From Stereum hirsutum FP-91666 SS1 (lineage: Eukaryota; Basidiomycota; Agaricomycetes; Russulales; Stereaceae), in assembly GCF_000264905.1 (NCBI RefSeq), contig NW_006763135.1, forward strand, positions 1 through 64,000: DNA of 64,000 nt. Direction: 5' to 3'. Under the pieces are notes generated by a model. It was not told the origin of the DNA and searched no databases. It saw nothing but the letters and a program-made list of their open reading frames with translations. This document shows positions 35,262-47,699 of the stretch, piece by piece (position 1 is the stretch's first letter; the number at the start of each line of letters is the position of its first letter). The translations under genes were made by a program, and so were the position numbers.

Positions 35262-37452
35262 TCAACTCCTCGGAATCCGCACCGCAAGCCCCAAAGTGCC
35301 CACCGCCACAACCGCCATAACCCCAAAAACCATCGACCCCCCAAGCTCGCTCCTCAAACCTCGCTCCTCATGCTCCATGAACTTCTTCTCCAGATGCAGT
35401 GAGAACGAGAAGAGCGAGGTGACGATGACGGGCGCGATGGCGCGGGCGGTGGAATGCGCCATTTGTGCGAGGGCGTTGGTCGTGGCGAGGTGTTCGGGTG
35501 GGGAATAGGTCGTTAGGAGGAGTTGCATTGCGCCTGTATGGCGTTGAGAATCGGGATATCGTCAGTTTCCGATATCCAGAGGACGAATGAACGGGAAAAA
35601 CAGACGCACCATAGCAGGTCAACCCCGCAGCATTGCACACATACTGCAACACAATCGCCGCCCACGCCCACCCACTAATCATACCCTCTTCCTCTCCTCC
35701 CATCTCCGTTCCGAGCGCGAAGCTTCCGCGTCCTACATCCCCCGCGCTCGAACGCACGAGCACGCGAATGACAATGTATAGAGGCCATACGCCGATCATG
35801 AGCGCCATGAAGAGAACGTAGGTGCTTCGGGGTCCGATGCGTGAGACGACGAAGGGGTAGAGGAGGAGGACGAATGCTACGTTCATGATCTATCTCCGCC
35901 AGCACCACCGGCACGAGTAAGCATTACATTTACACCCAACAGCGGAGCGTGCACTATAGATGTATGTAGGAAAGTAAAAACAAGGAAACGAGACGCACCT
36001 CAAACACGCCAATGACCACCCCTATCTTCCGCGGTTGAAATCCCAACCCTCCATTCTTGACGCTCGTACTCGCAAAAAGCGGAAACAAGATCTGATGCGC
36101 CTGGTCCAAGAAGCCCAATGATGTGGTATTCATCAGGAGGATGAGCAGCGGTCGGTTCGACAGGACGGTCTTAATCGACGGAGAGGGTGATGATTTTGCT
36201 TGTGCTTTTGAATGAGGCTGAGGGTGTGCTTTTGTGGGCGAAGCGGGAAGGGAATGAGAAGGGGAAGGCGAGGAAGGAGATTTGATGAATGACGACGCTC
36301 TCGATAGAGATTTAGCCCTAGAATAGGTCGGAGTGTTGGGCATGTCGTGGTGGGGAGCGAGGGTGGAGCTGTAGGTCGAGGGAGACGAAGTGTGGTCGAT
36401 GAGGACTGTGCGTTCATCGGCTGAGGGAAGGGAATAGTAGGTCGTCTCTGCGCTGCTAGAGTCGCTGCAGTCTTCTTCTTCTGACAGAGGTTCGGTGTGG
36501 ATGGACGAAGATGCCAGCGCGGATGTCTATAGTTGATTCGGATAAAACTATTATGCATAGCCATAGGAGTTATATGGAAAGATAGACTAACCTCCCTCAA
36601 TCCGAACAAACTGCCCATGAATATGACGAACGTGATGGCGCCCATAATCACACAAGGCAGGAAATACGGATGCTTGATCCAAAAGTCGTTACCGAAGACA
36701 GAGGGCCAGTGTTTAGCAGGACGAGAGAAGTATCCTCCGATCAACGGTCTGTGCCGAATGTGTCACGAATCAGAATTGCAGATATAACAAGAGTGGACGG
36801 GGTTAATGAGACGCACCCGATCGCAGCGCCAACCGTCCAGGTCATTGGGATAGCGCCAAACGCCCTCGCCTTTCTCTTCTCCGTCTGTTTCCTATGCACT
36901 TCATCCTCCTCGTCCTCCCCATGCGTATGTGAACCGGTGCCCATGACGACCTCGCCCAACATCGTCTTCGCACTCCCACTCATATTCCCATTAAACACGC
37001 CCTGTAGAAACCTACTACCGACCATCCACACAAAAACGCCCGTTGAAGCCTTCAGGAACGGGATTACCGGAGGCGAGAGTCCAAAAGAGAGAATAGAAAG
37101 CGAAAGGCCGAGGAGACCGAGAAGGAGAGTGGGACGACGGCCGTAGGCGTCTGAGAGGCGAGCCCAGACGATGACGGAGGAGACTTCGCCGATGAAGAAC
37201 ATTGATTCCTGCAGAGATTTATCTGGTCAATGTAGGATTTGGAGAAGGGAAGAAGGATGAGCGTACGATTATGCCGGCGAAGTATCCCGTCTTGGCGTTA
37301 TCCTCGCCGGTGATGCCGCTCTCGCGGACGAAGGCGTTGATGAAAGGGTAGATGACTGTGGCACAGAGGGGTTCGACCCACATTATGAGGACAATTAGCC
37401 AGAATTCACGCGGGAGGGAACTCGAGTTGCGGCTTTTGCTGATTATAGACAT
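35262..37452 (-). CDS. MFS transporter, DHA1-like (copy 1)
   Basis: Six exons (37452-37267, 37208-36817, 36748-36592, 36526-35999, 35889-35610, 35533-35262) give 604 residues. The start has L-P-R-E-F-W-L-I, typical of ZIFL/YCR023C-like fungal facilitators. Motif A is present as A-R-L-S-D-x2-G-R-R-P between helices 2 and 3. A P-M-T-W-T-V-G-A-A-I-G stretch marks helix 5, and a long polar Ser/Pro-rich loop joins the two six-helix halves. The second half begins with a D-Q-A-H-Q-I-L-F-P-L-F segment. Proton-driven export of small molecules or metals is the family role; the substrate is unknown. A paralogue lies at 60409-62626 and decayed copies at 31140-32040 and about 59570-59770. Confidence 0.88.
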
Positions 37453-38601
37453 GGCGTATGATGATAACGACGAGTGAAGTTAGGGGCTACTGATAGCCCA
37501 AGTGATAAACTATGAAAAGAAAAAAACGAAAGGAATGGTGGTGAAGGCGAGCGGACAGCAGAGATTAGCCAGCGTCGTTGTGGTCGGCGGCGAAGATGAT
37601 GACAGTCAAGAGGAAGATTTGGAAAAAGAAAATGACAAGAGCCGGTTTGCATGACGCTCGATCGAGCGTCGGAGGCAGAGTAGATGACGGAGACATACGA
37701 GGGGTATCGCTCTGGCATGATTACACCGGGTAGGGTGACGTTCTTCCCTTCCAAGATCATAGGTATGGATTCTACTCGGGAACAGAACATGCATGTGTCC
37801 GGACTTTGGAGAGCAGGAATGGTCAAAACTCAGGGAAGGTGAAGCGCTGGTGGTGATCAGAGAATCAGAGCCAGCGGACAAGCGATTCCGAGGAAGGAGC
37901 AAGGCGAGCTGTGCCAGGAAGCGACGAAGAAGTGACAACATGTCCTAGACGCATGTACGTCGAAAAGCGGAGAGCACTGGCAAGAGGAACTAGCAATGAT
38001 GCAACTCGGGCTGACCACACTCAGGCTGGTCGCCAACGCCGAACGTTCTAATTTCAGCGTCCACATCAGATATCGTGTAATTCTCTGCTTGCAAAGCGCC
38101 GCATATAGTCTCTACGAGGACCAGTCGAACAAGGAAGTAAGAAATTGACGAAGCTGGAGCCGGACATGGACAGCTCGAGGAATGCGAATCCAGGACTCGG
38201 AGAGCCTGAACGAAGGTTATGCACCACGTGCGTATGCGAAAACCTCTCCTGCGGCAAACGCCGTAAGCTGTTCAGCTCCGACAACCAACATTCATCAGCA
38301 CAAACTCACAGTGCAATCTCCGTCTTCTACAGCTTGAAAATGACCACTGAACCTTTGAAATATCACCTTATGGATATCCATCCTCGTACCCGCACGATGT
38401 CGCCGCAACGGGCCCGGTAACATTCCCCGCCTGGCAACGACAGATCCTCGGCACCTCTCCGCGTTGATGCTCTATTCGCCTCCAAAAAAGCTCTGACAAT
38501 GCCCATTTTCGTGACCGACGACTTTCGTCGAGATCTTCGCTACCCATGTCTGTAACCAACAAAAGCCTTGGGTTTCTTCCCAAATCCCCTTCGTTCGCCA
38601 A
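37453..38601. other. Shared upstream region, duplicated elsewhere
   Basis: Promoter space between divergent MFS copy 1 and cystathionine gamma-synthase copy 1. About 37640-38000 is similar to 31640-32040, and about 38040-38400 is similar to 43350-43640. No gene of its own is supported. Confidence 0.55.
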
Positions 38602-41030
38602 ATGCCATCCTGGTCTCGTCTACCCACTTCCCTCGGGTCCCTCATCCCTCCGGAGCCACACTCAACATGCGTCTCCCTCCCTGCCTGGTCAGACGTACAC
38701 GGCATCGCGCTCGAAGACCCGAAGGTTCTCGGACAGCTAAAGATGACATACCCGAGGATGTGGATTCATGAGAGCATCGTCAAGGTTCGTCCCTTTTACT
38801 CTCTGTCTGCCCGGTGTTCCTTCCATAGATATGTGAAACAGGGATATTAGAGACGTATACTCATGCGTAATTCTTTTAACTCTACAGCTCGCATCCATCT
38901 TTGAACAAAAATACGCCACCTCTCCCTCCGAACGCGCCCTCCTCCTCCCGTCCTCCCACCTCGCCTCCCTCTCCCAAAAATGGCTCATCGCAAACGCCTT
39001 TTCCTCTAATAATACGTCAAAATCTACCACCGCCACCGCCACCGCGTCTCCAGCTGCTCGCCTCCTCTCATCCGAACAAAACCAGCTCCTTCCAGCCTCC
39101 AGCTACCCCGAGGTTCAAGTCTACGTGGTGATGGTACAGGAGCAATATTGGACACTCGCCATGAGTCTCTGGACGCATTGTGGGTTTGGGGTGAGCAGTC
39201 GGTTGGTGGAGCGGTATTTGACGTTGTTGGAGGCAGAGGAAGAGGAACAGAAGCATGAGCAGGAGGGATTCCGGTTGTTGGAGAAGGGAAATGTGAAAGC
39301 GAAGAGGAACGGAAATGCGCGCGCTACGAACGGGAATGGACATCTATCGAACGGTCATGCCTTCACCAACGGCGATGCAGCTAACATCAACCAATCCATT
39401 GACCCAACGCACCCCTTCTTCAACACCTCCGCCACCTCCGGCGCCCTCATCTCAGCCGGCACGGAAGCTAAAACCGTCATTCGTAGCCGTATCGCCTCGT
39501 TCGCGTCCTCCGAGTCGAATCCTATCGATCCCGAAGACGTCTTTCTGTTTCCGAATGGGATGATGGCGGTGTGGAGTGCGCATAGGTTGGTTATGGAGAG
39601 TATGGGTGAGGGCAGGAGCGTATGTTTTGGGTGGGTGCTTTTCCACCGCTCCGTATCCGCGTCTGTTTGCTTACTGACTATACGACTCTGATTGTAGGTT
39701 CACGTACTGCGATACTATCAAATTCCTTCAGGAATGGGGACCGGGCTGTATCTTCTACCCGGACGGTTCAGAGTCCGACATCGACGCACTCGAAGCACTG
39801 CTCGAGCAGCAGCACCTCAACGCCGATACTCCGGCCGCTCCTCCCATAAAAGCCCTCTTCACCGAAAGGCCCTCCAACCCCCTCCTCCGCACCGCCAACC
39901 TCCCCCGCCTGCGCGAACTCGCGGATCGGTACGGCTTCGTGGTCGTGGTGGATGATACGGTCGGAAGCTGGGTGAATGTGGATGTGATGACGCCGGGGTA
40001 TGCGGATGTGGGGGTTTGTAGTTTGACGAAGTGGTTTAGTGGGCGGGCGAATGTCATGGGCGGGAGGTACGTGTGTTTCCGTTCCCACAACTGTAGCTGC
40101 TATTATCCGCCTTTTTATCCAATTATCGAGCCGCGCGTTCGAAGAGTTGTACTAACTATCGAATTTACGTTTAGTTTGATCCTCAATCCATCCTCGCCAC
40201 ACCACGCCCTCTTACGTTCGACCATGCTCAATACGACCAAAAATCCCTCCGATATCCCCTCTTCGGACATCTTCTTCCCCACCGAAGCCCTCGTCATGGA
40301 ATACAACTCGCGCGACTACCTCCCCCGTATGCGTATCCTCAATCATCGTGCTGCGGTCTTGGTTGAGTTCTTGAGGCGCAAGATGGAGATGGAGGGGGGA
40401 AATGGGGTTAAATGCGCAGGCGTGATCAAGCGCGTTATGTATCCCGATTCACAAACGACGGAGAACTACGAGCTTTGTCGGCGTCGATATCCTCTCGTAT
40501 CTCACCCCTCCAATTGCCCCCTTCCCTCCGACGCCCCATCCTCCCTTTCACACCCGAACAAAGGACAATACAAAATCGAACCAGGCTACGGTCCCCTCCT
40601 CTCACTCCTGTTCCACACACCCGCACAGGCACGCACGTTCTACGACGCTCTCAAGAGTCCGAAGGGAACGTCGTTCGGGACGCCGTTTAGTATGACTTTA
40701 CCGTATGTTTTGATCGTTTATGGGGGTCAGTCTAGTGGAGATGTGGACTCGGTTCAGGGAGAAGGGGACGGCGGAGGGAAGGAAGAGAAGCAGGATTTGA
40801 GGTGGGCGGCGGAGAGGGGGATGGAGGAGGGGTTGGTTAGGGTTTGTGTGGGGTGGGAGGATGAGTGTGAGGGGGGAGTGGAGGAGGATGGGATGGAGCT
40901 GGTTCGGGAGTTCGAGAGGGCGTTGAGGGTCGTTGAGGAGATGGAGGTGGGTGGGAATGCGTGGAAGGTGAATGGCGAGGCGAAGGTGAAGGTGAGTGGG
41001 AATGGGCATGCGAGTACGAATGTTGCTTGA
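38602..41030 (+). CDS. Cystathionine gamma-synthase (PLP enzyme), intact copy
   Basis: Exons 38602-38784, 38888-39630, 39698-40066 and 40175-41030 give 716 residues. The N-terminus carries L-G-S-L-I-P-P-E-P-H and S-L-P-A-W, as in fungal Str2/Met-7 enzymes. The catalytic domain has F-L-F-P-N-G-M-M-A-V-W, F-T-E-R-P-S-N-P-L-L, V-V-D-D-T-V-G-S and S-L-T-K-W-F-S-G with the PLP lysine at about 420. The enzyme joins an activated homoserine ester with cysteine to make cystathionine, a step in transsulfuration towards methionine. Two low-complexity stretches rich in Asn/Gly and Glu/Val make it longer than usual. The start at 38602 is chosen because the family N-terminus follows at once. The first donor is the weak GTTCGT. 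A broken duplicate starts about 5.3 kb downstream. Confidence 0.88.
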
Positions 41031-41379
41031 GGGGACGAACTGTTCTTGTCGTGAAGGCCTTAATAATACTTATATTATCTGGCATGTCCTTTTTCCGCGC
41101 GTGTTTTGGAGCCGTTACCACATGCGATTCGACGTTCTAATCGTAATATGATCTATTCATTCCATCGAGTCGTTACTGTAAGCACACGGATTAACCTCGC
41201 TGGACTCGGAGAATGCCGCTGTGCGACAGAGGAAGGGTGTTGCATTTTTCTGCCCAAAGGACCGGTCGGCGGTTGTCATTGATCACTGTATAGCGTGGGA
41301 ATGTCTAATAAATCTCAATTAAGTGGTATGGCTTTGCGGCGCTCTCCAGTCTCAGGCTCCTACATCGTGCATTCATACC

Positions 41380-42932
41380 ATGACTTTGACCGCGCAAATT
41401 CTTTTTCCCTTGCAACAGTCCTCTGTAGAACTTGAGTATTGTCGTGATCGACCACTTAAATACATTGCGACTAGATATACGGCCACCTCTGGACCATGCC
41501 ACAAGCAAGGCCAGAGCACTTGTACGCTCTTGTTTGCCGGAGGCTTGTCTCTCAGTCAGTAGCACTCGATTCACCACTTCTTCTATTCGAGACTGATGAT
41601 AGCAGGCCAGGAGACATGGATTCCTGTGATTAGACATCTGTACCGCCTCACGTCTGAGGCCGGCAGTCGTGTCACGATAAACTCAGCATGGGTTCTGGAG
41701 CGCCCTAACCATGGTGCAGCTGCGCTCCTAAACGAGGAGATCCTGAAGGAGCATTATTCCGTGATATGTGCGTTCCTGGCTCAACGCTTATTATCTCCAA
41801 TTCCGTCGGTCCACTTGGAAAGCTCATATGGACTGTTTCTGACCGTTGCAGTTCCGAGCCGACAGTACGCCACAATGATACAAAACTTCCTACATTCCGA
41901 CGTGCTTTCAGCCAGAGAGCGTTCGAATCTCATTGGCATCGGCCACTCAGGTGGTGGAGGTTCTCTGTATGTATTCATCAGTGTGTCATTACTTGCTATT
42001 GTAAATCAATGACTCACCTACTTCCTCTCGTACAGGATCCTGGCCTTCGAAGGAGAGACTGTGAATCTTCCTATTCAGCGCTTGATCCTGGTCGAAGCTC
42101 CTCTCATCGGTCCAGAGTGTTGGGGAGAACTACAGCAGCTCTACAAGGGAGTCGTACGTTCAAACGCTCGCCGACAGAAGAACTGGCCTTCGGAAGAAGA
42201 AGCTATGAAGTGGATCAGAACTCACGCCCCTTGGAAGACTTTTCATCCGGACGTTCTCCGCATCATTGCTGTACGTGCGCAGAGCATTAATATATCATTT
42301 ATTCTTGGTTTCTCTCCCTTCTTCATATATGTGGCTGATTGAACTGCTCTGAGTTTGCAGGAAACGTACTTCAGGCCCGATCCAGAACACCCTGGTCGTA
42401 TCACAACTAAGACTACCATCGAGCAGGAGACCGCATCCTTCGTCGATGATGGAACACATCTCAAAGCAACGCCGTACTTGCAATCTATTTTGCATATTCT
42501 TCCCACTCACTTGATAAACGGATCCAAAAAGGATCTATGGTGCGTGATGCTATACTTTTGAATAAACACCGGATACCTTTTCCATATTCGTCAACACGGC
42601 ATACCACCTCTGTGCTAGTGTCTTGATCTAGGCCTGTGTGTACTGGGTGCACTCATTTTCCCCCGAACATATCTATGTACCATAGGACTCCACGAATGTA
42701 TGAACAGATCGAAGATAATCTCGCGCGCGGTCGCCATGCGCTTGCTTCAATAACCACTATTGAGGGCGCAGGTCATTATGCGAGTGATTCCATCTTGCTT
42801 CGCTGCCACGTTTTACTGACGAAAACCTTGTCTGTGCCTCAGATTCCTACCCAGATGCCGGAAGAGCTAGCTAAAGAGATTGCTCATATACTTCAGGTCC
42901 ACGCTGACGAGGGCCATGTAGCTAAATTATGA
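41380..42932 (+). CDS. Alpha/beta hydrolase
   Basis: Seven exons (41380-41554, 41606-41767, 41852-41966, 42036-42270, 42361-42539, 42632-42779, 42843-42932) give 367 residues. The strand before the first loop reads L-L-F-A-G-G, the nucleophile elbow is G-H-S-G-G with Ser at about 145, and the C-terminal histidine lies in E-G-A-G-H-Y at about 337. The enzyme class (esterase, lipase, epoxide hydrolase) cannot be fixed. The last intron, 42780-42842, appears to be of the GC-AG kind (TAT|GCGAGT ... CCTCAG|ATT). It is a multiple of three and free of stops, so a version retaining 21 more residues is possible. The gene is enclosed between the two copies of the cystathionine gamma-synthase duplication. 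Confidence 0.82.
42780..42842 (+). other. Probable GC-AG intron, in-frame
   Basis: Donor GCGAGT and acceptor CCTCAG bound 63 bp with no stop in frame. Removing it places I-P-x-Q-x-P-E-E directly after the catalytic His motif, the spacing usual in alpha/beta hydrolases. Retention would insert 21 residues including Cys. Confidence 0.5.
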
Positions 42933-45900
42933 GGTACTGATGCACTGGTTGGGCACAGTAGTGAGAATCACTTGCTCTAGGTTCGGATGAGGAAGAGCTT
43001 CTGAACAATATATGAACTTTTCGAGTCCTTAGTCCAAAACAGCTTATCGTCGTCGCACATTTCTGAGCTACACTTGAGCCTCGTCGCCAAACTGGATGCT
43101 TCTTCAGCAAGCTCAACTATGTTGACGTGAGATACCACCTGGACCTCCGTAATTGCGAGGCTCACAACGTCCCCTGAGAGGTGTCTATGCCGGAACGTTG
43201 TCAGAACGAGTAAGTAGATAGGATGCATGTGTATTATGGACCGGCTGACCTCGCGGAGCGGCCACCTCCTCCATAGTTAAGGGGCCTATGCTGAGAAACG
43301 ATGGGAACTAATATGCCTGGCACTGTGATAAACCGGACCACAGGTCGCAAACAGGTCAAGTCCACTTCCAACGTCTACATCAGATATCGTGTAATTCTCG
43401 ACTCACAAAGCGCCGCACAAGTTTCTACAAGGACCACAAACAAGGAAGTAATAAATCGATGAAGCTAGAGTCTAACATAGACAGCTCGAGGAAGTAAAAC
43501 TGGGAGAGCTTGAACGAACGATACGCGCCACGTGCGTATACGAAAACCTCTCCTGCGGCCAACGCCGGAAGCTGTTCAGCTCCGACGACCACCATTCATC
43601 AGCACAAGTCTTCTACAGCTTCTCGCCCACTTGAACCACTGGACCTCTGAAATATCACCTTATGGATATCCCTCCTCGTATTCGCGAGATTTAGAGTACT
43701 GATGTCGAGACATGCCGCCAATGGGCCCGGTAACCTCCGCGTTGATGCTCTACTCGCCTTCGAAAATGCTTTGACGATTCCCATTTCTGCGACTGACGAC
43801 TTTCGTCCAGACATTCGCTGCGCATGTCCATAACCAATGAAAGCCTTGTGTTTCTTCCCTAATATCTTCCTTCGCCCTCCACACTTCTCTCAAATGTCAA
43901 CCTAGTCTCGTCTACCCACCTCCTCATAGCTCCTCATCCCTCCCGAACCACACTCAACATGCGTCTCCCTTCCTACCTGGCCATACGTACACGGCATCGC
44001 GCTTGAGGACCCGAAAGTGCTTGGGCAGCTGAAGATGACGTACCCGAGGATGTGGATTCATGAGAGTATCGTCGAGGTTCGTATTTTCTATGTTCTGTCC
44101 TTCCAGTATCCCGTAAACGTTGAAAATGGGGATGTGTGATCCATATACTGATATGATACTCTTCAACGCCACAGCTCGCCTCCATCTTTGAACAAAAATA
44201 TGCCACCTTTTCCTCCGAACGCGCCCTCCTCCTCCCGTCCTCCCACCTCGCCTCCCTCTCCAACAAATGGCTTATCACGAGCGCCTCATCTACTACCAAA
44301 TCTACTACCGCGACCGTCACCGCGTTGCCAGCTGCTTGCCTCCTCTCATCCGAACAAAACCAACTACATCCAGCGTCTACCTGCCCCGAGGTCCAAGTCT
44401 ACGTGGTGATGGTTCAGGAGCAATATTGGACGCTCACCGTGGGTCTCAGGACGCATTGTGGGTTTGGGGTGAGCAGTCGGTTGGCGGAGCGGTATTCGGC
44501 GTTGTTAGATGGACATGGCGAGAAGCACGGGCAGGAGGGACTCAGATCGTTGGAGAAGGAAGGTGTTGTGAAGGCGAAGATGAACGGGAACGGAAATATC
44601 CCCAACGGCCATGTCCTGACCAACGGCGACGCCCCCGCCGTTACTAACATCAACCAATCCATCGACCCGACGCACGCCTCCTTCAACTCTTCCGCCACCT
44701 CCGCCGCTCTCATCTTAGCCGGACCGAAGCCAACAGTATCATTCGCGGTCGTATCGCCTCGTTCGCGTTTTCCGAGTCGAATCCTATCAATGTAGAAGAC
44801 GTCTTTCTGTTTCCGAAAGGGATGATGGCGGTGTGGAGTGCGCATAGGTTCGTTATGGAGAGTATGGGAGAGGGAAGGAGCGTCTGCTTTGGGTGGGTGA
44901 TTCTCCTTCGCCCGGCTAAGAGTGAAAGGCGGAGTCTTCGTTTCTGCTGGCTTACTGGCTCGAGCCCTCTGTTTGCAGGTTCACGTACTGCGATATTATC
45001 AAGTGCCTTAACGAATGGGGACCGGGCTGTATCTTCTACCTGGACGGTTCAGAATCCGACATCGACGCACTGGAAGCACTGCTCGAGCAGCAGCACCTCA
45101 ACGCCAATACTCCGGCTGCCCCTCCCGTAACAGACCTCTTCACCGAAACGCCCTCCAACCCGCTCCTCCGCACCGCCAACCTCCGTCGCCTGCGCCAACT
45201 CGCGGATAGGTTTGGGTTCGTGGTCGTGGTGGACGATACGGTCTGGAGCTGGTGAATGTGGATGTGATGGGGCCGGGGTATGCGGATGTGGGGGTTTGTA
45301 GTTCGACGAAGTGGTTTAGCGGGCGGGCGAACGTTATGGGCGGGAGGTGCGTGCCCTTTCCGTTCCACAACTGCAACTGCTATCCTCTGCGTTTCTAATC
45401 CAATTATTGAGCCGCGCGTTTGACGAGTTGTACTCATTATCGAATTTACATATAGTTTGATCCTCAATCCATCCTCGTCGAACTACTCCCTCTTGCGTTC
45501 GGCCATTCTCAACACGACGAACAGTCCCTCCGATATCCCTTCCTCGGACATCTTCTTCCCCACCGAAGCCCTCGTCATGGAATACAACTCACGCGACTAT
45601 CTCCCCCGTATGCGTATCCTCAATCGTCGTGCTACGGTCTTGGTTGAGTTCTTGAGGCGCAAGATGCAGATGGAGGAGGGAAATGGAGGGAAAGGTACGG
45701 GAGGTGTGGTCAAGGAAGTCATGTATCCCGATTCACAAACGACGGAGAACTACGAGCTCTGCCGTCGTCGGTCTCCTTTACTCCCTCCGCCCGTCATCAC
45801 GCCCCTTCCCTCCGACGCCCCATCCTCCCTTTCGCACTTAATCAATGATGCAGATACAGTCCAACCAGGCTACGTTCCCCTCCTCTCACTCCTGTTCCAT

Positions 45901-46106
45901 ACACCAGCTCAAGCACGCACGTTCTACGACGCCCTCAAAAGTCCAAAGGGGACCTCGTTCGGGACGCCGTTTAGTATGACTTTGCCGTATGTTTTGATCG
46001 TTTATGGGGGTCATTTGGGCGGCTATACACATTCGACGGACGGGCGTGCGGACTCGGATCAGGGCGAAGGAAACGGAGGGAAGGAGGACAAGCAGGATTT
46101 GAGGTA

Positions 46107-46444
46107 TGGTGCAAACGGCTTAGACGCCGCCACTTCTGTACACAACGTTGAGGACGGTGCCGCGGGCCGAGATTTGAGAATTTTCACTATCCCTCTTCCA
46201 GAAACACTCCTTTTGATGTAAGGAAGAGTTCCTCTAGAGGGATTATCCAAATTCTCAAAACTGGCAAAGATGAACTTTTGGATTTGGCCACCCCGCCAAA
46301 TAATAATATTTAATTCATTTGTTTATTATTTTCCGAAAACCAAGGGGGGTGCCAGGAATTTTCTTTCAATAAATGGGGATTTCGACTTTCGCCGACGAAA
46401 TTGGCCGCTGTACAAAAGTGGTGATGACTAAGCCGTTTGCACCA
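46107..46444. mobile_element. MITE with TA target duplication (Tc1/mariner-like)
   Basis: The element begins TGGTGCAAACGGCTTAG and ends with the exact reverse complement of these 17 bases. The inverted arms continue imperfectly to about 35 bp. It is flanked by TA on both sides (46105-46106 and 46445-46446). The intact paralogue at about 40800 shows the empty site, with GAGGTGGGCGGCGG in place of the two flanks. An internal imperfect palindrome lies at about 46174-46260. There is no transposase, so it is a non-autonomous element; the TA duplication points to the Tc1/mariner class. Confidence 0.88.
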
Positions 46445-46616
46445 TAGGCGGCGGAGAGGGGATGGAGGAGGGGTTGGTTAGGGTTTGTGTGGGGTGGGAG
46501 GATGAGGGTGAGGGTGAGGGTGGAGCGGAGGAGGATGGGATGGAGCTGGTTAGGGAGTTTGAGAAGGCGTTGAGGGTCGTTGAGGAGATGGAGATGGAGG
46601 TGGTGCTGGGCGGGCA

Positions 46617-46688
46617 GAAGGTGAATGGCGACGCGAAGGTGAATGGCGAGGTGAAGGTGAATGGACACGCTAAGGTGAACGGTAAGGT
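46617..46688 (+). repeat. Four 18-bp tandem repeats at the 3' end of the broken copy
   Basis: Units of the form nnAAGGTGAATGGCGAnG follow one another four times, coding for K-V-N-G-x-A/V. The intact paralogue has only one to two units here, so the array expanded after duplication. Confidence 0.7.
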
Positions 46689-46923
46689 GCATTCGAATGG
46701 ACATGCGACTCCGTATGTTGTTTGATATGATCAATGATCTTCCTTGTTCGTCGTGAATGTTGTATTTCTTGGCGAGCTGTTGTTTCGCGTACGTTTTGGA
46801 AGGGTAAACGGCTCGGAGCATTGAGGAGGTGCGCTCCCTACCCTCGGTCTCATTCAGGATACATGCCGTCACTAGCACATACGATTCACCGGTCAAGTAA
46901 TTATACCATAGTTTGCTCACTCC

Positions 46924-47694
46924 ATGGAACCGTTGAGCTCACTGGATCCGACAATTTTGTCTCCGTCCGACGCGGCGCAAGTGGCTTTCAGGTATCGGTG
47001 GCGCGAAAACAGCTTATGTCAGGAGCTTTCGATCCTAACACACACAAACAACAGCGACGCGTGCCCATTACTCAATAACCTTGCCTCCCACCTCCGCACA
47101 CCGTCCATGGGCCCACAACCTTCGAAGAGCGTCTTCATCGATTTACGTATCTCTTCATGGAGCACGTTGGAACAATCAGAATCTCTCGACTGTGCACAGG
47201 TCGACTTGAACCTCCGAGTCGAACGCTCGGAACTCGAACTGTCCGACCACTGTTTGGCGCACTGTTTCTTGTGCTGGTGCTGTCTCATAAACTCACAAGA
47301 CTGTGCTGGAGTAGTTTCTCGAGATAAGCTGTGGCTCAAACCTGACGTACTGGTACTCGTCGACACGGTCGTGTTGGAGAGTCACATAGTGTATTGCTTC
47401 AATCCTTGCCTCTGCAGTTTGGACGCCCGAACGTCGTGTTCTCCCATCTACCGTCATCCGACTGGTAACCCCTGTGACGCTACTCGGAACGCTTCTCGGT
47501 TGACCACATACTCCAGGCCTACACCGCTATACTGTCTGGATGTCAGACGCAAGGCCGTCATATATGGGCCTCATGACCCAGAATGCTTTGCCTCAGCGTT
47601 CTACGGTAAGTCGTCATTGCATGATCGACTCTCTATTTTCATTCCCACTTATCACTCATGGGGTCTTTTAGACTCTCTCACTTTCCATTTGTAA
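46924..47694 (+). CDS. Hypothetical open frame, no recognised domain
   Basis: An uninterrupted frame of 256 codons starts with ATG in a clean context and is rich in Cys, Ser and Leu. A strong GTAAGT donor near 47606 and a CTTTTAG acceptor near 47671 bound a 66-bp, in-frame possible intron, which argues for plus-strand transcription. I recognise no fold, signal peptide or membrane helix. The minus strand also holds an open frame at 47366-47019, so either strand or neither may be used. Confidence 0.3.
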   Translation: MEPLSSLDPTILSPSDAAQVAFRYRWRENSLCQELSILTHTNNSDACPLLNNLASHLRTPSMGPQPSKSVFIDLRISSWSTLEQSESLDCAQVDLNLRVERSELELSDHCLAHCFLCWCCLINSQDCAGVVSRDKLWLKPDVLVLVDTVVLESHIVYCFNPCLCSLDARTSCSPIYRHPTGNPCDATRNASRLTTYSRPTPLYCLDVRRKAVIYGPHDPECFASAFYGKSSLHDRLSIFIPTYHSWGLLDSLTFHL

Positions 47695-47699
47695 CGTCT

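Larger units (their letters stand above)
43350..46736 (+). pseudogene. Cystathionine gamma-synthase, duplicated and broken copy
   Basis: This stretch is a second copy of 38040-41030, including the upstream sequence (43350-43640). Coding similarity begins at the ATG at 43894 and runs to 46725. Lesions seen directly: codon 4 changed from TGG to TAG (43903-43905), a second stop soon after, a one-base deletion near 44720, another near 45252 inside the V-D-D-T region, and a 338-bp MITE inserted in the last exon. Blocks between the lesions remain highly similar to copy 1, so the duplication is not ancient. The 3' end has expanded to four 18-bp units. Confidence 0.9.

Noticed and set aside
35096..35886. 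Plus-strand frames over the MFS transporter copy 1
   Set aside because: Antisense shadows of a well-supported multi-exon gene.
41030..41379. Separate gene between the synthase and the hydrolase
   Set aside because: Only trailer and promoter sequence; no open frame of note.
41920..41945. tRNA-like word GTTCGAATCTC
   Set aside because: It is in a coding exon of the alpha/beta hydrolase and lacks the other tRNA arms.
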